Of a stretch of DNA of 64,000 nucleotides, positions 8,832 through 17,550 are shown in pieces. Under the pieces are notes generated by a model. It was given only the letters and a program-made list of their open reading frames with translations. It was not told where the DNA came from and did not search any database. The stretch lies in NCBI RefSeq assembly GCF_023101665.1, contig NZ_CP082161.1, positions 2,108,001 through 2,172,000 of the forward strand, written 5' to 3'. The stretch's first letter is position 1. Every line of letters begins with the position of its first letter. The position numbers were made by a program, and so were the translations under genes. This stretch comes from Bradyrhizobium sp. 195. GTDB lineage: Bacteria; Pseudomonadota; Alphaproteobacteria; Rhizobiales; Xanthobacteraceae.

Positions 8832-10913
8832 ATGGCCGATACGTTAGCTGCTAGCCTGCCGACCCCACGACGATTGGGGGCCGACGCTTTTTTCGCCGGC
8901 GGCATCGTGGCCATGCTCACGATCCTGTTCCTGCCGATCCCGCCCATCCTGATCGATCTTGGCCTTGCCTTCTCGATCGCGCTGTCGGCGCTGATCCTGA
9001 TGGTCGCGCTGTGGATCCAGCGACCGCTCGACTTCTCGGCCTTCCCGACCGTGCTGCTGATCGCGACGATCCTTCGCCTGGCGCTGAACGTCGCGACCAC
9101 CCGTCTGATCCTGTCGCGCGGCGGGGAGGGCGAGCAGGCCGCCGGCCACGTCGTCGCCGGCTTCTCGAAGTTCGTCATGGGCGGCGACTTCGTCATCGGC
9201 CTGATCATCTTCGCCATTCTGGTCACGGTGAATTTCGTCGTGATCACCAAGGGTGCGACGCGTATCGCCGAAGTCGGCGCTCGTTTCACCCTGGATGCCA
9301 TTCCCGGCAAGCAGATGGCGATCGACGCCGATCTGTCGGCCGGCCTGATCGACGACAAGGAGGCCCAGCGCCGGCGCCGCGAGCTCGAGGAAGAGAGCGC
9401 GTTCTTCGGCGCCATGGACGGCGCCTCGAAATTCGTCCGCGGCGATGCCATCGCCGGCCTGCTCATCACCGCGATCAACATCTTCGGCGGCATCATCATC
9501 GGCGTCACCCATCACGGGCTGACGCTATCGCGCGCCGCCGACGTCTATACCAAGCTCTCCGTCGGCGACGGTCTCGTGTCGCAGATGCCGGCGCTGATCG
9601 TGTCGCTGTCGGCGGGCCTGCTGGTCTCCAAGGGTGGCACCCGAGGGTCGGCCGAGCAGGCGGTGCTGCGGCAGCTCGGCGGCTATCCGCGCGCGGTGTC
9701 CGCCGCCGCGCTGATGATGTTCGTGCTCGCCTTGATGCCGGGGCTGCCGTTGGCGCCCTTCGTGCTGCTCGGCGGCGTCATGGCCTTCGTCGGCTACTCG
9801 CTGCCGAAGCAGCAGGCGGCCCGGGAGCGCAAGGAGGCGGCCCTCAAGGCCGACGAGCGCGCCCAGACCGAGGCCAAGGAATCCGTCAAGGACCAGCTCA
9901 AGACCGCCGAGATCGAGCTCGCGCTCGGCGGCCACCTTTCGGTCCATCTCCTGGGCTCGCGCACCGAACTTGCGCACCGCGTGGCCAAGATCCGCAAGAA
10001 GTTCGCCAAGCAGTACGGCTTCGTCGTTCCCGAGATCAAGCTCACCGACAATCTGTCGATCGATCCCAAGAGCTACCAGATCCGGATCCACGACACCCGC
10101 GTCGCCCACGGCGAGCTCAGGCTCGGCGAGGTGCTCGTGCTGGTCGACAAGGACGGCAAGCCCGACGTGCCCGGCGAAGAGGTGATCGAACCCGCCTTCG
10201 GCATGAAGGCGCTGTGGGTGACGGAGGCCTTCACGGACGAAGTCAAGCGGCAGGGCTGCAAGCCGGTCGACAATCTGTCCGTGCTGCTCACGCATTTGAG
10301 CGAAGTGATCCGGGCGAACCTCGCCCAGCTGTTGTCCTACAAGGACATGCGCGCGCTGCTCGATCGGCTCGATCCCGAGTACAAGCGCTTGGTCGAGGAT
10401 CTCTGCCCGTCGCAGATATCCTATTCGGGCCTGCTGGCGATCCTGAAGATCCTGCTGGCAGAGCGCGTCTCCATTCGCAATCTTCATCTGATTCTCGAGG
10501 CGATTGCCGAGATCGCGCCCCATGTGCGGCGCTCCGAGCAGGTCGCGGAGCATGTGCGGACGCGGCTCGCCCAGCAGATCTGCGGCGACCTCTCCGACAA
10601 TGGCGTGCTCAACGTCGTCCGTCTCGGCAACCGCTGGGACCTTGCGTTCCACCAGAGCCTGAAGCGCGACGCCAAGGGCGACGTCGTCGAGTTCGACGCC
10701 GATCCGCGCCTGATCGAGCAGTTCGCGACCGAAGCCAGCGCCTCGATCCGCAAGTTCACCGAGAGCGGCACCAGCGTGGTGCTGGCGGTGACCCCCGAAG
10801 CGCGCCCCTATGTCCGGATGATCCTGGAGCGGGTGTTCCCGACCTTGCCGGTGCTGTCGCATGTCGAGGTCGCGCGCAGTGCCGAGATCAGGGCGCTCGG
10901 AGCCGTATCGTGA
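8832..10913 (+). CDS. flhA: Flagellar export gate protein FlhA
   Basis: 693 residues, the usual FlhA length. The N-terminal half has about eight membrane helices, and the FHIPEP signature lies at about residues 60-85 ([20 protein letters not shown] then [10 protein letters not shown]). The C-terminal half is the cytosolic ring that docks export chaperones and substrates. It begins 76 bp after fliQ, and its stop overlaps the fliR GTG start by 4 bp. Confidence 0.96.
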   Translation: MADTLAASLPTPRRLGADAFFAGGIVAMLTILFLPIPPILIDLGLAFSIALSALILMVALWIQRPLDFSAFPTVLLIATILRLALNVATTRLILSRGGEGEQAAGHVVAGFSKFVMGGDFVIGLIIFAILVTVNFVVITKGATRIAEVGARFTLDAIPGKQMAIDADLSAGLIDDKEAQRRRRELEEESAFFGAMDGASKFVRGDAIAGLLITAINIFGGIIIGVTHHGLTLSRAADVYTKLSVGDGLVSQMPALIVSLSAGLLVSKGGTRGSAEQAVLRQLGGYPRAVSAAALMMFVLALMPGLPLAPFVLLGGVMAFVGYSLPKQQAARERKEAALKADERAQTEAKESVKDQLKTAEIELALGGHLSVHLLGSRTELAHRVAKIRKKFAKQYGFVVPEIKLTDNLSIDPKSYQIRIHDTRVAHGELRLGEVLVLVDKDGKPDVPGEEVIEPAFGMKALWVTEAFTDEVKRQGCKPVDNLSVLLTHLSEVIRANLAQLLSYKDMRALLDRLDPEYKRLVEDLCPSQISYSGLLAILKILLAERVSIRNLHLILEAIAEIAPHVRRSEQVAEHVRTRLAQQICGDLSDNGVLNVVRLGNRWDLAFHQSLKRDAKGDVVEFDADPRLIEQFATEASASIRKFTESGTSVVLAVTPEARPYVRMILERVFPTLPVLSHVEVARSAEIRALGAVS

Positions 10914-11662
10914 TCTCCGGCCTTGCCGACAGCGTGCTGGTGACGTTCGTCGTGTTCTGCCGCATCGGCGCCTGCCTGATGCTGGTGCCCGGCTATTCCA
11001 GCGTCAACGTTCCGGCCCAGGTCCGCCTGTTCGTCGCGCTGGTCACGACGTTTGCGCTGGCGCCGATCCTGATCGCGGTTTTGAAACCTCTCACGGACAA
11101 CGCCGCCCCGCTGACGCTGGCGCTCCTGATCTGCTCGGAGCTCCTGGTCGGCAGCGTCATCGGGCTCGGCGGCCGCGTGTTCTTCCTCGCGCTCCAGACC
11201 ATGGCGACCGTGATGGCGAGCGCGATCGGCCTGAGCAACATCCCGGGGACGCCGGTCGCCGACAGCGATCCGGCGCCGGCGCTGGTGCCGCTGATCATGG
11301 TGTCCGTCACCACGCTGTTCTTCATGACCGACCAGCATTGGCAGGTCCTGCGCGGGCTGATGAACTCCTACGACGTCTGGCATCCCGGCAGCAGGCTCGG
11401 CGGCGGCATGGCGCTCGACCAGCTGGTCGGCCGCCTGTCGGAAGCGTTCGTGCTGACGCTGCGGATCACCAGCCCCTTCATCGTCTATTCGGTGATCGTC
11501 AACCTGGCGGTCGGCCTGATCAACAAGCTGACGCCGGCAATTCCGGTCTATTTCATCTCGGTGCCCTTCGTGCTGTTCGGCGGCTTCCTGCTGCTCTATC
11601 TCACCAGCGACGAACTGCTGACGCAATTCATGCTCGGCGTCTCGTCGTGGCTCGCGGAGTGA
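10910..11662 (+). CDS. fliR: Flagellar export gate protein FliR
   Basis: 250 residues with about six transmembrane segments; the stretch [18 protein letters not shown] and the following amphipathic part are typical of FliR. It completes the FliPQR pore. The start is a GTG at 10910 that overlaps the flhA stop (GTGA), so translation is coupled. There is no better ATG near the N terminus, and the first helix starts within ten residues of this GTG. Confidence 0.92.
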   Translation: MISGLADSVLVTFVVFCRIGACLMLVPGYSSVNVPAQVRLFVALVTTFALAPILIAVLKPLTDNAAPLTLALLICSELLVGSVIGLGGRVFFLALQTMATVMASAIGLSNIPGTPVADSDPAPALVPLIMVSVTTLFFMTDQHWQVLRGLMNSYDVWHPGSRLGGGMALDQLVGRLSEAFVLTLRITSPFIVYSVIVNLAVGLINKLTPAIPVYFISVPFVLFGGFLLLYLTSDELLTQFMLGVSSWLAE

Positions 11663-11668
11663 CCGGTC

Positions 11669-12088
11669 ATGACCTCGCGCGCGGACAAGCTCGGCCGGAT
11701 GGTGTCGCTCGTGAAGCTCCAGCTCCGGCTGTCCGAATGGCAGCTCGCGCAATTGCGGCAGCAGGAGAGAAGCCTGCAGGACGAGCAGGCATGGCTGGTG
11801 GGAGCCCTCAACGATGGCAAGCCGCCGGCGGGCTCGTCGAGCGAATCGATCGCGCGGCGCTTGAACCGGACGAGCGTCGGCGCGCGCGAGGTTCAGGCGC
11901 AGGCCGCTCAGCAGCTCGACCAGGTTCGCGCCGAGAACCGCCGCGTGAAGCAGCTCGAGGAGGTCGCGAAGGCGGCACTGGCCGACAAGCTCCGCGACGC
12001 GGAGAAGCGGGTCCTCGAGGAGATGACGGGACTAAGCCCTGCCGTGCGCGCGTGGACGCCGCGGCCAGCCAACCGGAACAAGACATGA
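11669..12088 (+). CDS. FliJ-like coiled-coil flagellar protein
   Basis: 139 residues, highly charged and almost wholly helical, with two predicted coiled-coil arms (about 5-50 and 65-120) rich in Gln, Arg, Glu and Leu. Size, architecture and position after fliR match the FliJ-type export stalk or chaperone-escort protein, which links the FliI ATPase ring to FlhA. No diagnostic motif confirms it, so another small flagellar coiled-coil protein remains possible. It overlaps the next gene by 4 bp. Confidence 0.6.
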   Translation: MTSRADKLGRMVSLVKLQLRLSEWQLAQLRQQERSLQDEQAWLVGALNDGKPPAGSSSESIARRLNRTSVGAREVQAQAAQQLDQVRAENRRVKQLEEVAKAALADKLRDAEKRVLEEMTGLSPAVRAWTPRPANRNKT

Positions 12089-12558
12089 TCGTGACAGCGA
12101 CACCCGACCTCGTGCTCGACGTCCTTGAGGCCGCCGATCCCGTGACGCAGCGCGCGGCGACCGCGAAGCTCGATGCGCTGAAATCTTCCGACGCCGACTT
12201 CGCCGCCACCATGGACGCGGAGGCCGGCAAGGCGGCGGCCGCCGATCAATCCGCGACGAAAGTGTCCGAGACGCAGTCTGACGCGGTGAACGGGGCGCCG
12301 GTGCGGGTGATCAAGGCGCCGGCATCCGGCGAGGTGTACCGGAAGTTCGAAGCGTTCATCCTTCAGACCTTCGTCGAGACGATGTTGCCGAAGGAATCGG
12401 AGGAGGTCTTTGGCAAGGGCACGGCTGGCGGCGTCTGGAAGTCGATGCTGGCGGAGCAGCTTGGCAACCAGCTGGCAAAGGGCAAGGGCATCGGCATCGC
12501 CGAGCGGCTCGCCGCCGCGCATCCGCCGGGCCCGAACAATGCGGGCAAGGCCGGATGA
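12085..12558 (+). CDS. flgJ: Rod-binding protein, FlgJ N-terminal type
   Basis: 157 residues. The C-terminal part (about 85-145) is the rod-binding domain, with FEAFILQTFVETMLPKE, then GGVWKSMLAEQLGNQLA and GIGIAERL. The muramidase half of enterobacterial FlgJ is absent, as usual in alphaproteobacteria. It caps the rod during assembly, and peptidoglycan cutting presumably comes from the SLT protein at 2767. The ATG at 12085 overlaps the preceding stop; an open frame extends upstream but only as a shadow of fliR. Confidence 0.85.
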   Translation: MIVTATPDLVLDVLEAADPVTQRAATAKLDALKSSDADFAATMDAEAGKAAAADQSATKVSETQSDAVNGAPVRVIKAPASGEVYRKFEAFILQTFVETMLPKESEEVFGKGTAGGVWKSMLAEQLGNQLAKGKGIGIAERLAAAHPPGPNNAGKAG

Positions 12559-12601
12559 TGATTCGAGGATTGGGTGACAGACGTTGAGGGGTGAATTTCC
12601 T

Positions 12602-13111
12602 ATGCAGGCACAAGAAGGCGCGGCGGCCATGGTGATCGAACCGGTCGCTGACATCGAAGCGATGACGACGGATGCGGCAGCAGCCAATGCGCTGCTGCCC
12701 GTGCTGCTTCCGATCGTGGGCAGCGAGGCCGTGGTCGATGGCGCGGATGCGGCGAGATCGGACGAGGTGCGCGGCCTGCTGGCGGCAATCCGCCGGCTCG
12801 AGAGCATCGTCGAGGAGGAGACCGTCGCGCTCGCGACGGGTCAGAAGATAGACTTCGACGATTTCAGCGCGCGCAAGAGCCGAAGCATGCTCGAATTCGT
12901 CCGCCTGATGCGGGCGCGGATGCATCTCGGCGGCGAAATCGAGGTCACCGAGGAGATTCAGCGGCTGCGCGAGAAGCTCGAGCGCAACCGCTCGATCCTC
13001 GAAATGCACTACGACGCGGTGCGCGACGTCGCCGGCATCATCGTCAAGGCGATCAAGGAGGCCGAGTCGGACGGCACCTATACCGGTCGCGCAGCACAGG
13101 ACGGAAAATGA
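12602..13111 (+). CDS. FlgN-like flagellar export chaperone
   Basis: 169 residues, mostly helical after a flexible N terminus. The region about 55-150 resembles FlgN-type chaperones (long helices with ALATGQ and a final NRSILEMHYDAVRDVAGIIVKAIKEAES). FlgN escorts FlgK and FlgL to the export gate; both substrates are encoded upstream. The ATG at 12602 is preferred over a TTG six codons upstream because of the initiator codon. It overlaps the next gene by 4 bp. Confidence 0.6.
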   Translation: MQAQEGAAAMVIEPVADIEAMTTDAAAANALLPVLLPIVGSEAVVDGADAARSDEVRGLLAAIRRLESIVEEETVALATGQKIDFDDFSARKSRSMLEFVRLMRARMHLGGEIEVTEEIQRLREKLERNRSILEMHYDAVRDVAGIIVKAIKEAESDGTYTGRAAQDGK

Positions 13112-13566
13112 TCAGACTGGTGCTGGCCGGGCTCTGGGTATGCATCCTTACCGCGGGCACGAGCTATGCCGTGGCCTATTGGAAGGAAAACGGCAGCCTG
13201 CTGCCGGCAAAGGACGAATATCTCGACGGGCTGCAATACCAGAAGACGCGGGCCCTGAGCGTGCCCATGGTCGAGAACGGCAATGTGCAGGGCTATATCG
13301 TCGCGCGCTTCGTCTACACCGTGGAGGCGCGGACCATGCACCAGCTCAACGTTCCGCCGGAGCCGTTCGTCGTCGACGAGGCCTTCCGCAGGATCTATGC
13401 CGACGAACGTCTCGACTTCAGGAAGCTCGCCCGTTACGACCTCTCCATCCTGACGACGGCCATCAAGCAGCGGGTCAACGAGCGGATGCAGGCTGCAATC
13501 GTCCAGGACGTCCTGGTTGAGGATTTCAACTACGTCTCCAAGGAAGAATTCCAGTCGAAGCCGTAG
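13108..13566 (+). CDS. Membrane-anchored protein, FliL-like architecture
   Basis: 152 residues. A single N-terminal membrane segment (about 3-23) is followed by a periplasmic domain with alternating strands and a long helix (about 110-135, LTTAIKQRVNERMQAAIVQD) ending in VLVEDFNYV. This layout recalls FliL, the stator-associated inner-membrane protein, but identity cannot be shown by eye. It is the last gene of the flagellar run and is coupled to the FlgN-like gene by a 4-bp overlap, so a flagellar role is likely. Confidence 0.5.
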   Translation: MIRLVLAGLWVCILTAGTSYAVAYWKENGSLLPAKDEYLDGLQYQKTRALSVPMVENGNVQGYIVARFVYTVEARTMHQLNVPPEPFVVDEAFRRIYADERLDFRKLARYDLSILTTAIKQRVNERMQAAIVQDVLVEDFNYVSKEEFQSKP

Positions 13567-13573
13567 GTGTACT

Positions 13574-13597
13574 CCCTCTCCCGCTTGCGGGAGAGGG
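13574..13597. repeat. GC-rich palindrome, copy 1
   Basis: A perfect inverted repeat (arms ccctctcccgc / gcgggagaggg around tt). A related, slightly shorter palindrome lies 100 bp downstream. Both are REP-like and lie just past the stop of the flagellar run, where they may stabilise the mRNA end or help termination. Confidence 0.7.
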
Positions 13598-13695
13598 TCG
13601 GGGAGAGGGTACTTCCGCAACGGGACAGTCCCCAAGAGGAGAAAGCCCTCACCCGGCGCGCGGGACGATGCTTCGCATCGCCCGGAACGCGCCGA

Positions 13696-13717
13696 CCTCT
13701 CCCGCAAGCGGGAGAGG
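13696..13717. repeat. GC-rich palindrome, copy 2
   Basis: Palindrome cctctcccgc-aa-gcgggagagg, nearly the same as the one at 13574 but with aa instead of tt at the centre. Paired with copy 1 it delimits an approximately 145-bp unit between the convergent flagellar run and ftcR. Confidence 0.7.
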
Positions 13718-13763
13718 TTTAGAGAACTGCCGCGTTAATCGATTCAACCTAGGGTCAGCCGTG

Positions 13764-13800
13764 CAACGGCCTCCGCGAAGCTGCTTCGCGGAGGCCGTTG
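13764..13800. terminator. 17-bp perfect hairpin between convergent genes
   Basis: Arms caacggcctccgcgaag and its exact reverse complement, separated by ctg. It sits 28 bp past the ftcR stop and 200 bp past the last flagellar gene. No long T-run follows on either side, so it may be a structural bidirectional barrier rather than a classical Rho-independent terminator. Confidence 0.6.
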
Positions 13801-13827
13801 CTGGTTTCGTGGCAGGCTCGCGCCGCC

Positions 13828-14598
13828 TCAGTTTCCCGCCGGGTACGCCGCCGAGATGGCATGCGCCCTGTTGAGGAGGATGCCGACCTCGTCGAGCTCC
13901 TGCATCGGCTCGTCGAGAGTCTCGCCGGCGGGGATGTCGAGGCGGTACCCGACGTAGCGCCGGGCCACGATCGCGTCGAAGCCGAGGCGGTCGCGGAGCT
14001 TCTTGCGCAGCTTGCTGACGTGGCTCTCGATCACGCTCTCATCGAAGGTGGACTCGAAGATGCCGTAGACCGCGTTGAAGATCTGCGTCTTGGTGATCCA
14101 CTTGCCGTGATTGCTGACCATATATTCGAGAATGCGCAGCTCGCGGCGGGGCAGGGTGAGCGCGTGGCCCGCGATCTCGGGGTCACGGCCGTTGAAGAAG
14201 ACCTGGATCCTGGTCTCGCAGGGCCGTGGCAGTTCGCCCACCCGGCGGCGCGCGATCGCGGCCGTTCGGGCGAGGATCTCGCGGAGGTGTATGGGCACGT
14301 GCACGACATCGTCGACGCCCGATTCGAACAGCTCGAGCGTGTTCTTGAGCATTTTCTGGCCGCTCACGGCGATGATGGGAGCCGAGGAACGCTTGCGCAT
14401 CGCCCGCGGCAGGCTTCCGCGGGCATCGCAATCCCCGAGGAGGAAGGCGTCGACCGCTGCAAGATCCGATTCACTTGCGGATTGCAGCCAGTCCCAGAAT
14501 TCCCCGGAGGAGAATCCGATCGACGATACGCCTTCGCGAACGAGCCCTCCGACATAGCTGTTCGCGACGCTCTCGCGATCATCAACGATAATATACAT
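13828..14598 (-). CDS. ftcR: Flagellar transcriptional regulator FtcR / LafR (OmpR-type)
   Basis: 256 residues. The N-terminal half is receiver-like (IIVDDRES at the start; FESGVDDVV near 91-99). The C-terminal half is a winged helix (RRELRILEYMVSNHGKW, then ESHVSKLRKKLR and a VGYRLDIP hairpin). The sequence strongly recalls Brucella FtcR, the flagellar master regulator whose Bradyrhizobium counterpart LafR drives lateral flagella. The receiver lacks the usual phospho-acceptor Asp (LLGDC near 53-57) and the conserved Lys (Val101 in its place). The ATG at 14598 gives the canonical start; the longer open frame upstream is not coding. Confidence 0.85.
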   Translation of the reverse strand: MYIIVDDRESVANSYVGGLVREGVSSIGFSSGEFWDWLQSASESDLAAVDAFLLGDCDARGSLPRAMRKRSSAPIIAVSGQKMLKNTLELFESGVDDVVHVPIHLREILARTAAIARRRVGELPRPCETRIQVFFNGRDPEIAGHALTLPRRELRILEYMVSNHGKWITKTQIFNAVYGIFESTFDESVIESHVSKLRKKLRDRLGFDAIVARRYVGYRLDIPAGETLDEPMQELDEVGILLNRAHAISAAYPAGN

Positions 14599-15416
14599 CA
14601 GTCTTTCGCCCCTGTTTCGCAACTGTTGCGGCCGGTTGGTTGTTGTGATGCCCGGCTCGGCAACGATGCTGTTTGACGACATTCCTTCCCGCGAACCGTT
14701 GTTATGGTTTCGATATTCGCGGGCAGCCCTACGCATTCAGTGCCTGCGTCGCGCAGGCCTGGTACTTCGACTCGATACTGAACGCTTACTGCGTGAGGCT
14801 CGGCGGGTGTCTTACGGATCACCTCGCGGAGCGGATTGAGAAACGACCTAGACCAGTTGCGCCAAGTTGCTCATCGCGTCCGAACGCCACTCACCTGTGT
14901 CGATCTCCTCGCCAACTGACGAGAATCACTTGACTAGGACCGTAACGATTGCCGATTCCCGATCAAGCGTGCGCCACAAAGCGATTGCTACGTATGCTTG
15001 ATGCTGTTGGTTTGTTTCGAGTTGTTTCTTGGTATATTCAATTGCATCAGTTGATTTAGTTGCTGAACTAGTTCTGCACCGCAATGGTTGCATGGTTCCG
15101 CATCCCCGTACAATTACAGCTATTTTGGGTAGTGCTGGGAGTCACGCATACCGAGTGGTTTTCAACCCGGGATTGACTCTCTCGCACGCCTTTCCACATG
15201 CGACAATTCGACTCACGAGTATCGACGAGACTCCAGCTTGGCGAAATCTTGGCGAGTGTGTGTCTTTCGAGTCGCACTCTCGCCACGTGCATGGCGCGTT
15301 TAGGCCATGGAGTGTCGCATCGCGCGTGATGAAAATCTTTCGATGCGCACGTTTCAGGCAAGCTTCGGCAAATAACGTCACCGTTCGACAGATCGAACCT
15401 AACGGAGCATTTTCAC
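14599..15416. other. AT-richer intergenic region, no convincing gene
   Basis: About 800 bp, clearly less GC-rich than its surroundings, especially around 14990-15080 where T-rich tracts occur. It contains only ORFs with unlike-coding composition (for example 15029-15457, which would overlap the next gene). It presumably holds the ftcR promoter at its left end and the promoter of the 15417 gene at its right. No repeat or RNA gene was recognised. Confidence 0.5.
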
Positions 15417-16373
15417 ATGTTGTCCGATGGACAAGCTCGTCCCAACGCGACCGCTGATGTTTCCGCAACGGTTAAGCCTGCTGCCGAGCCACGCGATACA
15501 AAGGACAATACGGTGCCCGCGAGCAAGCCTGTTGCGGGAGCGAAGCGCGTCTCGGCCGCGGCGAGCGACGAAGCTCTCGCGAAGGAGGCGCTCGAGGGGC
15601 TGAAACGTATTCGCGCGAAGGCACGTCTCGATAAGATGGCGATACCCAAGCCCGCGACGACCGTGATCAAGCCGGCCGTGATCGTGGCCAAGCCCCCGCC
15701 GCCCCGTCCGACGTGGGTTGCGCCGCTCGCAACATTGGCGGTCGCCGCCATGCTTGTGGTGTGCGCCTGCACCGGCGTGATCGCCTATCTCGCCACGCAG
15801 CCCGCCCAGAGTAACGTTGCGGCCAATACGGAGATCAGAAATCTGCGCGAGACCGTCGCGCAATTGCGCAAGCAAATGTCGGGCGTGTCTGAAAATCTCG
15901 ATGGCCTGCGCACCGCGGTCGATCAATCGAGCAAGGCGACCAATGACCGCTTCGGCAGGTTCGCCGAGAACCTGGACCGCATCGAGCGGGTGAGTTCGTC
16001 CTCGACGGTGAAGCTCGACAAGCTCGCTCAGGCTCAGGTCCAGGCTCCGGCACCGGCACCGGCAATGGTGCAATCGCAGCCCGCCTCGCAGCAAGGGCCG
16101 ATGATGGCCGCGGTCGCAGCGCCCGAGGTCACGGGCTCGGTGTCTCCGTCCGAGCGCGCGTCGGCGCCGCGGAAGGTGATCAAGGGGTGGTCGGTCCGCC
16201 AGGCCTACGAAGGAATTGCGATCCTGCAGAGCCCGAACGGCGTCATCGAAGCCGTGCTGGGACAGCAGGTGCCCGGCCTTGGCCGCATCGAGGAGATCAG
16301 GAACGAGAACGGGCGTCTGGTGGTGGAGTCGAGCGGGGGCGTCATCTATTCGTCACGCAAGGCGACGCCCTGA
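15417..16373 (+). CDS. Membrane-anchored coiled-coil protein of unknown function
   Basis: 318 residues. A Lys/Ala/Pro-rich cytoplasmic part (1-98, with KPPPPRP at its end) is followed by one transmembrane helix (about 100-127), a coiled coil (about 135-195), an Ala/Pro/Gln linker and a small C-terminal beta domain (about 255-318, starting VIKGWSVRQAYEGIAILQS). The beta domain looks like the end domains of envelope assembly proteins found in rhizobia, but I cannot name a family. It stands alone between ftcR and a MarR gene, so no function can be read from context. Confidence 0.7.
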   Translation: MLSDGQARPNATADVSATVKPAAEPRDTKDNTVPASKPVAGAKRVSAAASDEALAKEALEGLKRIRAKARLDKMAIPKPATTVIKPAVIVAKPPPPRPTWVAPLATLAVAAMLVVCACTGVIAYLATQPAQSNVAANTEIRNLRETVAQLRKQMSGVSENLDGLRTAVDQSSKATNDRFGRFAENLDRIERVSSSSTVKLDKLAQAQVQAPAPAPAMVQSQPASQQGPMMAAVAAPEVTGSVSPSERASAPRKVIKGWSVRQAYEGIAILQSPNGVIEAVLGQQVPGLGRIEEIRNENGRLVVESSGGVIYSSRKATP

Positions 16374-16387
16374 TCGAACGCCGCCTT

Positions 16388-16966
16388 CTATTGGCGGTGA
16401 TGCTCGAAGCTGGTGCATAGCAGATCGACCTCCGCCTCCGCGATCGGCGAGCGGAACAGGCGGCAACTGAATTCGGCCGTTGCCTTGCTGTCGGTGGTGG
16501 TTCGCTCCTCCCGGAGGAATATGCATCGCTTGCAAACGTCGGTATGGTGCCGCTGCTCGGCCGCGTCCGATTGATCCAGCACGTGCCGGAACGTGTCGCG
16601 GAAGCGGAGCTTGACCTCGTCGTCGAGGACGGCAATCGCCTCGACGAGAACGCTGACGGGGTCGCGCACCAGGAACTTCTTGCCCTGCTGCGTCACGCTC
16701 AGCATCACCGAGCGCTTGTCGGTGGCCGATCGTTTCCGCTCGAGATAGCCGAGCCGCTCGAGCTCCCCGATGATGAACGAGGCGGTGCCGCGCGTGGTGC
16801 CGACGTAACTCGCGAGCGCCGAAGGCGTCCGGGAAAAGCGGTTGGCGCGGGAGAGGAAACGTAGCGCCATCCACTCGCGGTCACGCAAGCCGTGCTTGGT
16901 GCCCTCGAACCACAGGATTCGTGCGACCTGCTCCAACAGTTCAATCGATTCGCGCGCCAATTTCAT
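16388..16966 (-). CDS. MarR-family transcriptional regulator
   Basis: 192 residues. The winged helix-turn-helix spans about 30-110: ALASYVGTTRGTASFIIGELERLGYLERKRSATDKRS is the recognition helix and wing. An unusual C-terminal extension of about 65 residues holds four Cys (VCKRC plus two singles) and could sense redox state or bind metal. The divergent neighbour on the + side is a dienelactone hydrolase about 580 bp away, a possible target. It converges with the 15417 gene with a 14-bp gap. Confidence 0.8.
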   Translation of the reverse strand: MKLARESIELLEQVARILWFEGTKHGLRDREWMALRFLSRANRFSRTPSALASYVGTTRGTASFIIGELERLGYLERKRSATDKRSVMLSVTQQGKKFLVRDPVSVLVEAIAVLDDEVKLRFRDTFRHVLDQSDAAEQRHHTDVCKRCIFLREERTTTDSKATAEFSCRLFRSPIAEAEVDLLCTSFEHHRQ

Positions 16967-17550
16967 TTCAGTTCCGGTCGCATAAAGTCTTTATTCAATT
17001 GAGCCCTGGGCAGCGCAATCTGCGTGGACGAGAATGATGTCCGCGGGCAGCCCTTCGTCCGTTGCCGAACGGGCGGGCAGCGCGTGGGGAAGAAGCTCTC
17101 CATTGCCGGAGATGGAACTTCCGGACGTGGAACTAGGGGGCCACAAAGAAAGTTCGAGTAAATCGCACCGCTCGAGTCATCTGAAAATTTCAATCAAATG
17201 ACGGTGGTTCGCGTGATGGATTCCGGTCGCGCGCAGCATCCGGGTAACTTGATGTATCGTTGCGGCCACCATCGGGCTTATTTGTTGCGGGAGACTGTCT
17301 CGAATGGCGCGAAGGAGCGAAGTGCTGCAATGCCTGACCGTGCGGAGTGCAGCGGAAGAACTCCCATTTTCGGTTAATGGATGTTGCGTCGCAGCGCAGC
17401 CACGCGGTTAAATCGGACACACGATCAGTCTGGAAAGCTCGCGCATGGCCCAAGCCGCCTGCTCGCAGGCAGGTGACTTGCGTTTCCCCGGCAATTATTG
17501 GCGAATGCGCCGCCCTTGGGGGCACGATAGGCAGCAGCAAGGGACTACCG
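16967..17550. other. Long divergent intergenic region
   Basis: 584 bp between the MarR gene and the dienelactone hydrolase gene. It is AT-richer just upstream of the MarR start. ORFs crossing it look like shadows. It probably carries both divergent promoters and a MarR operator, but no clear palindrome was picked out by eye. Confidence 0.4.

Noticed and set aside
15029..15457. 142-codon ORF in the AT-richer gap
   Set aside because: No ribosome site, no protein-like pattern, and it overlaps the start of the 15417 gene.
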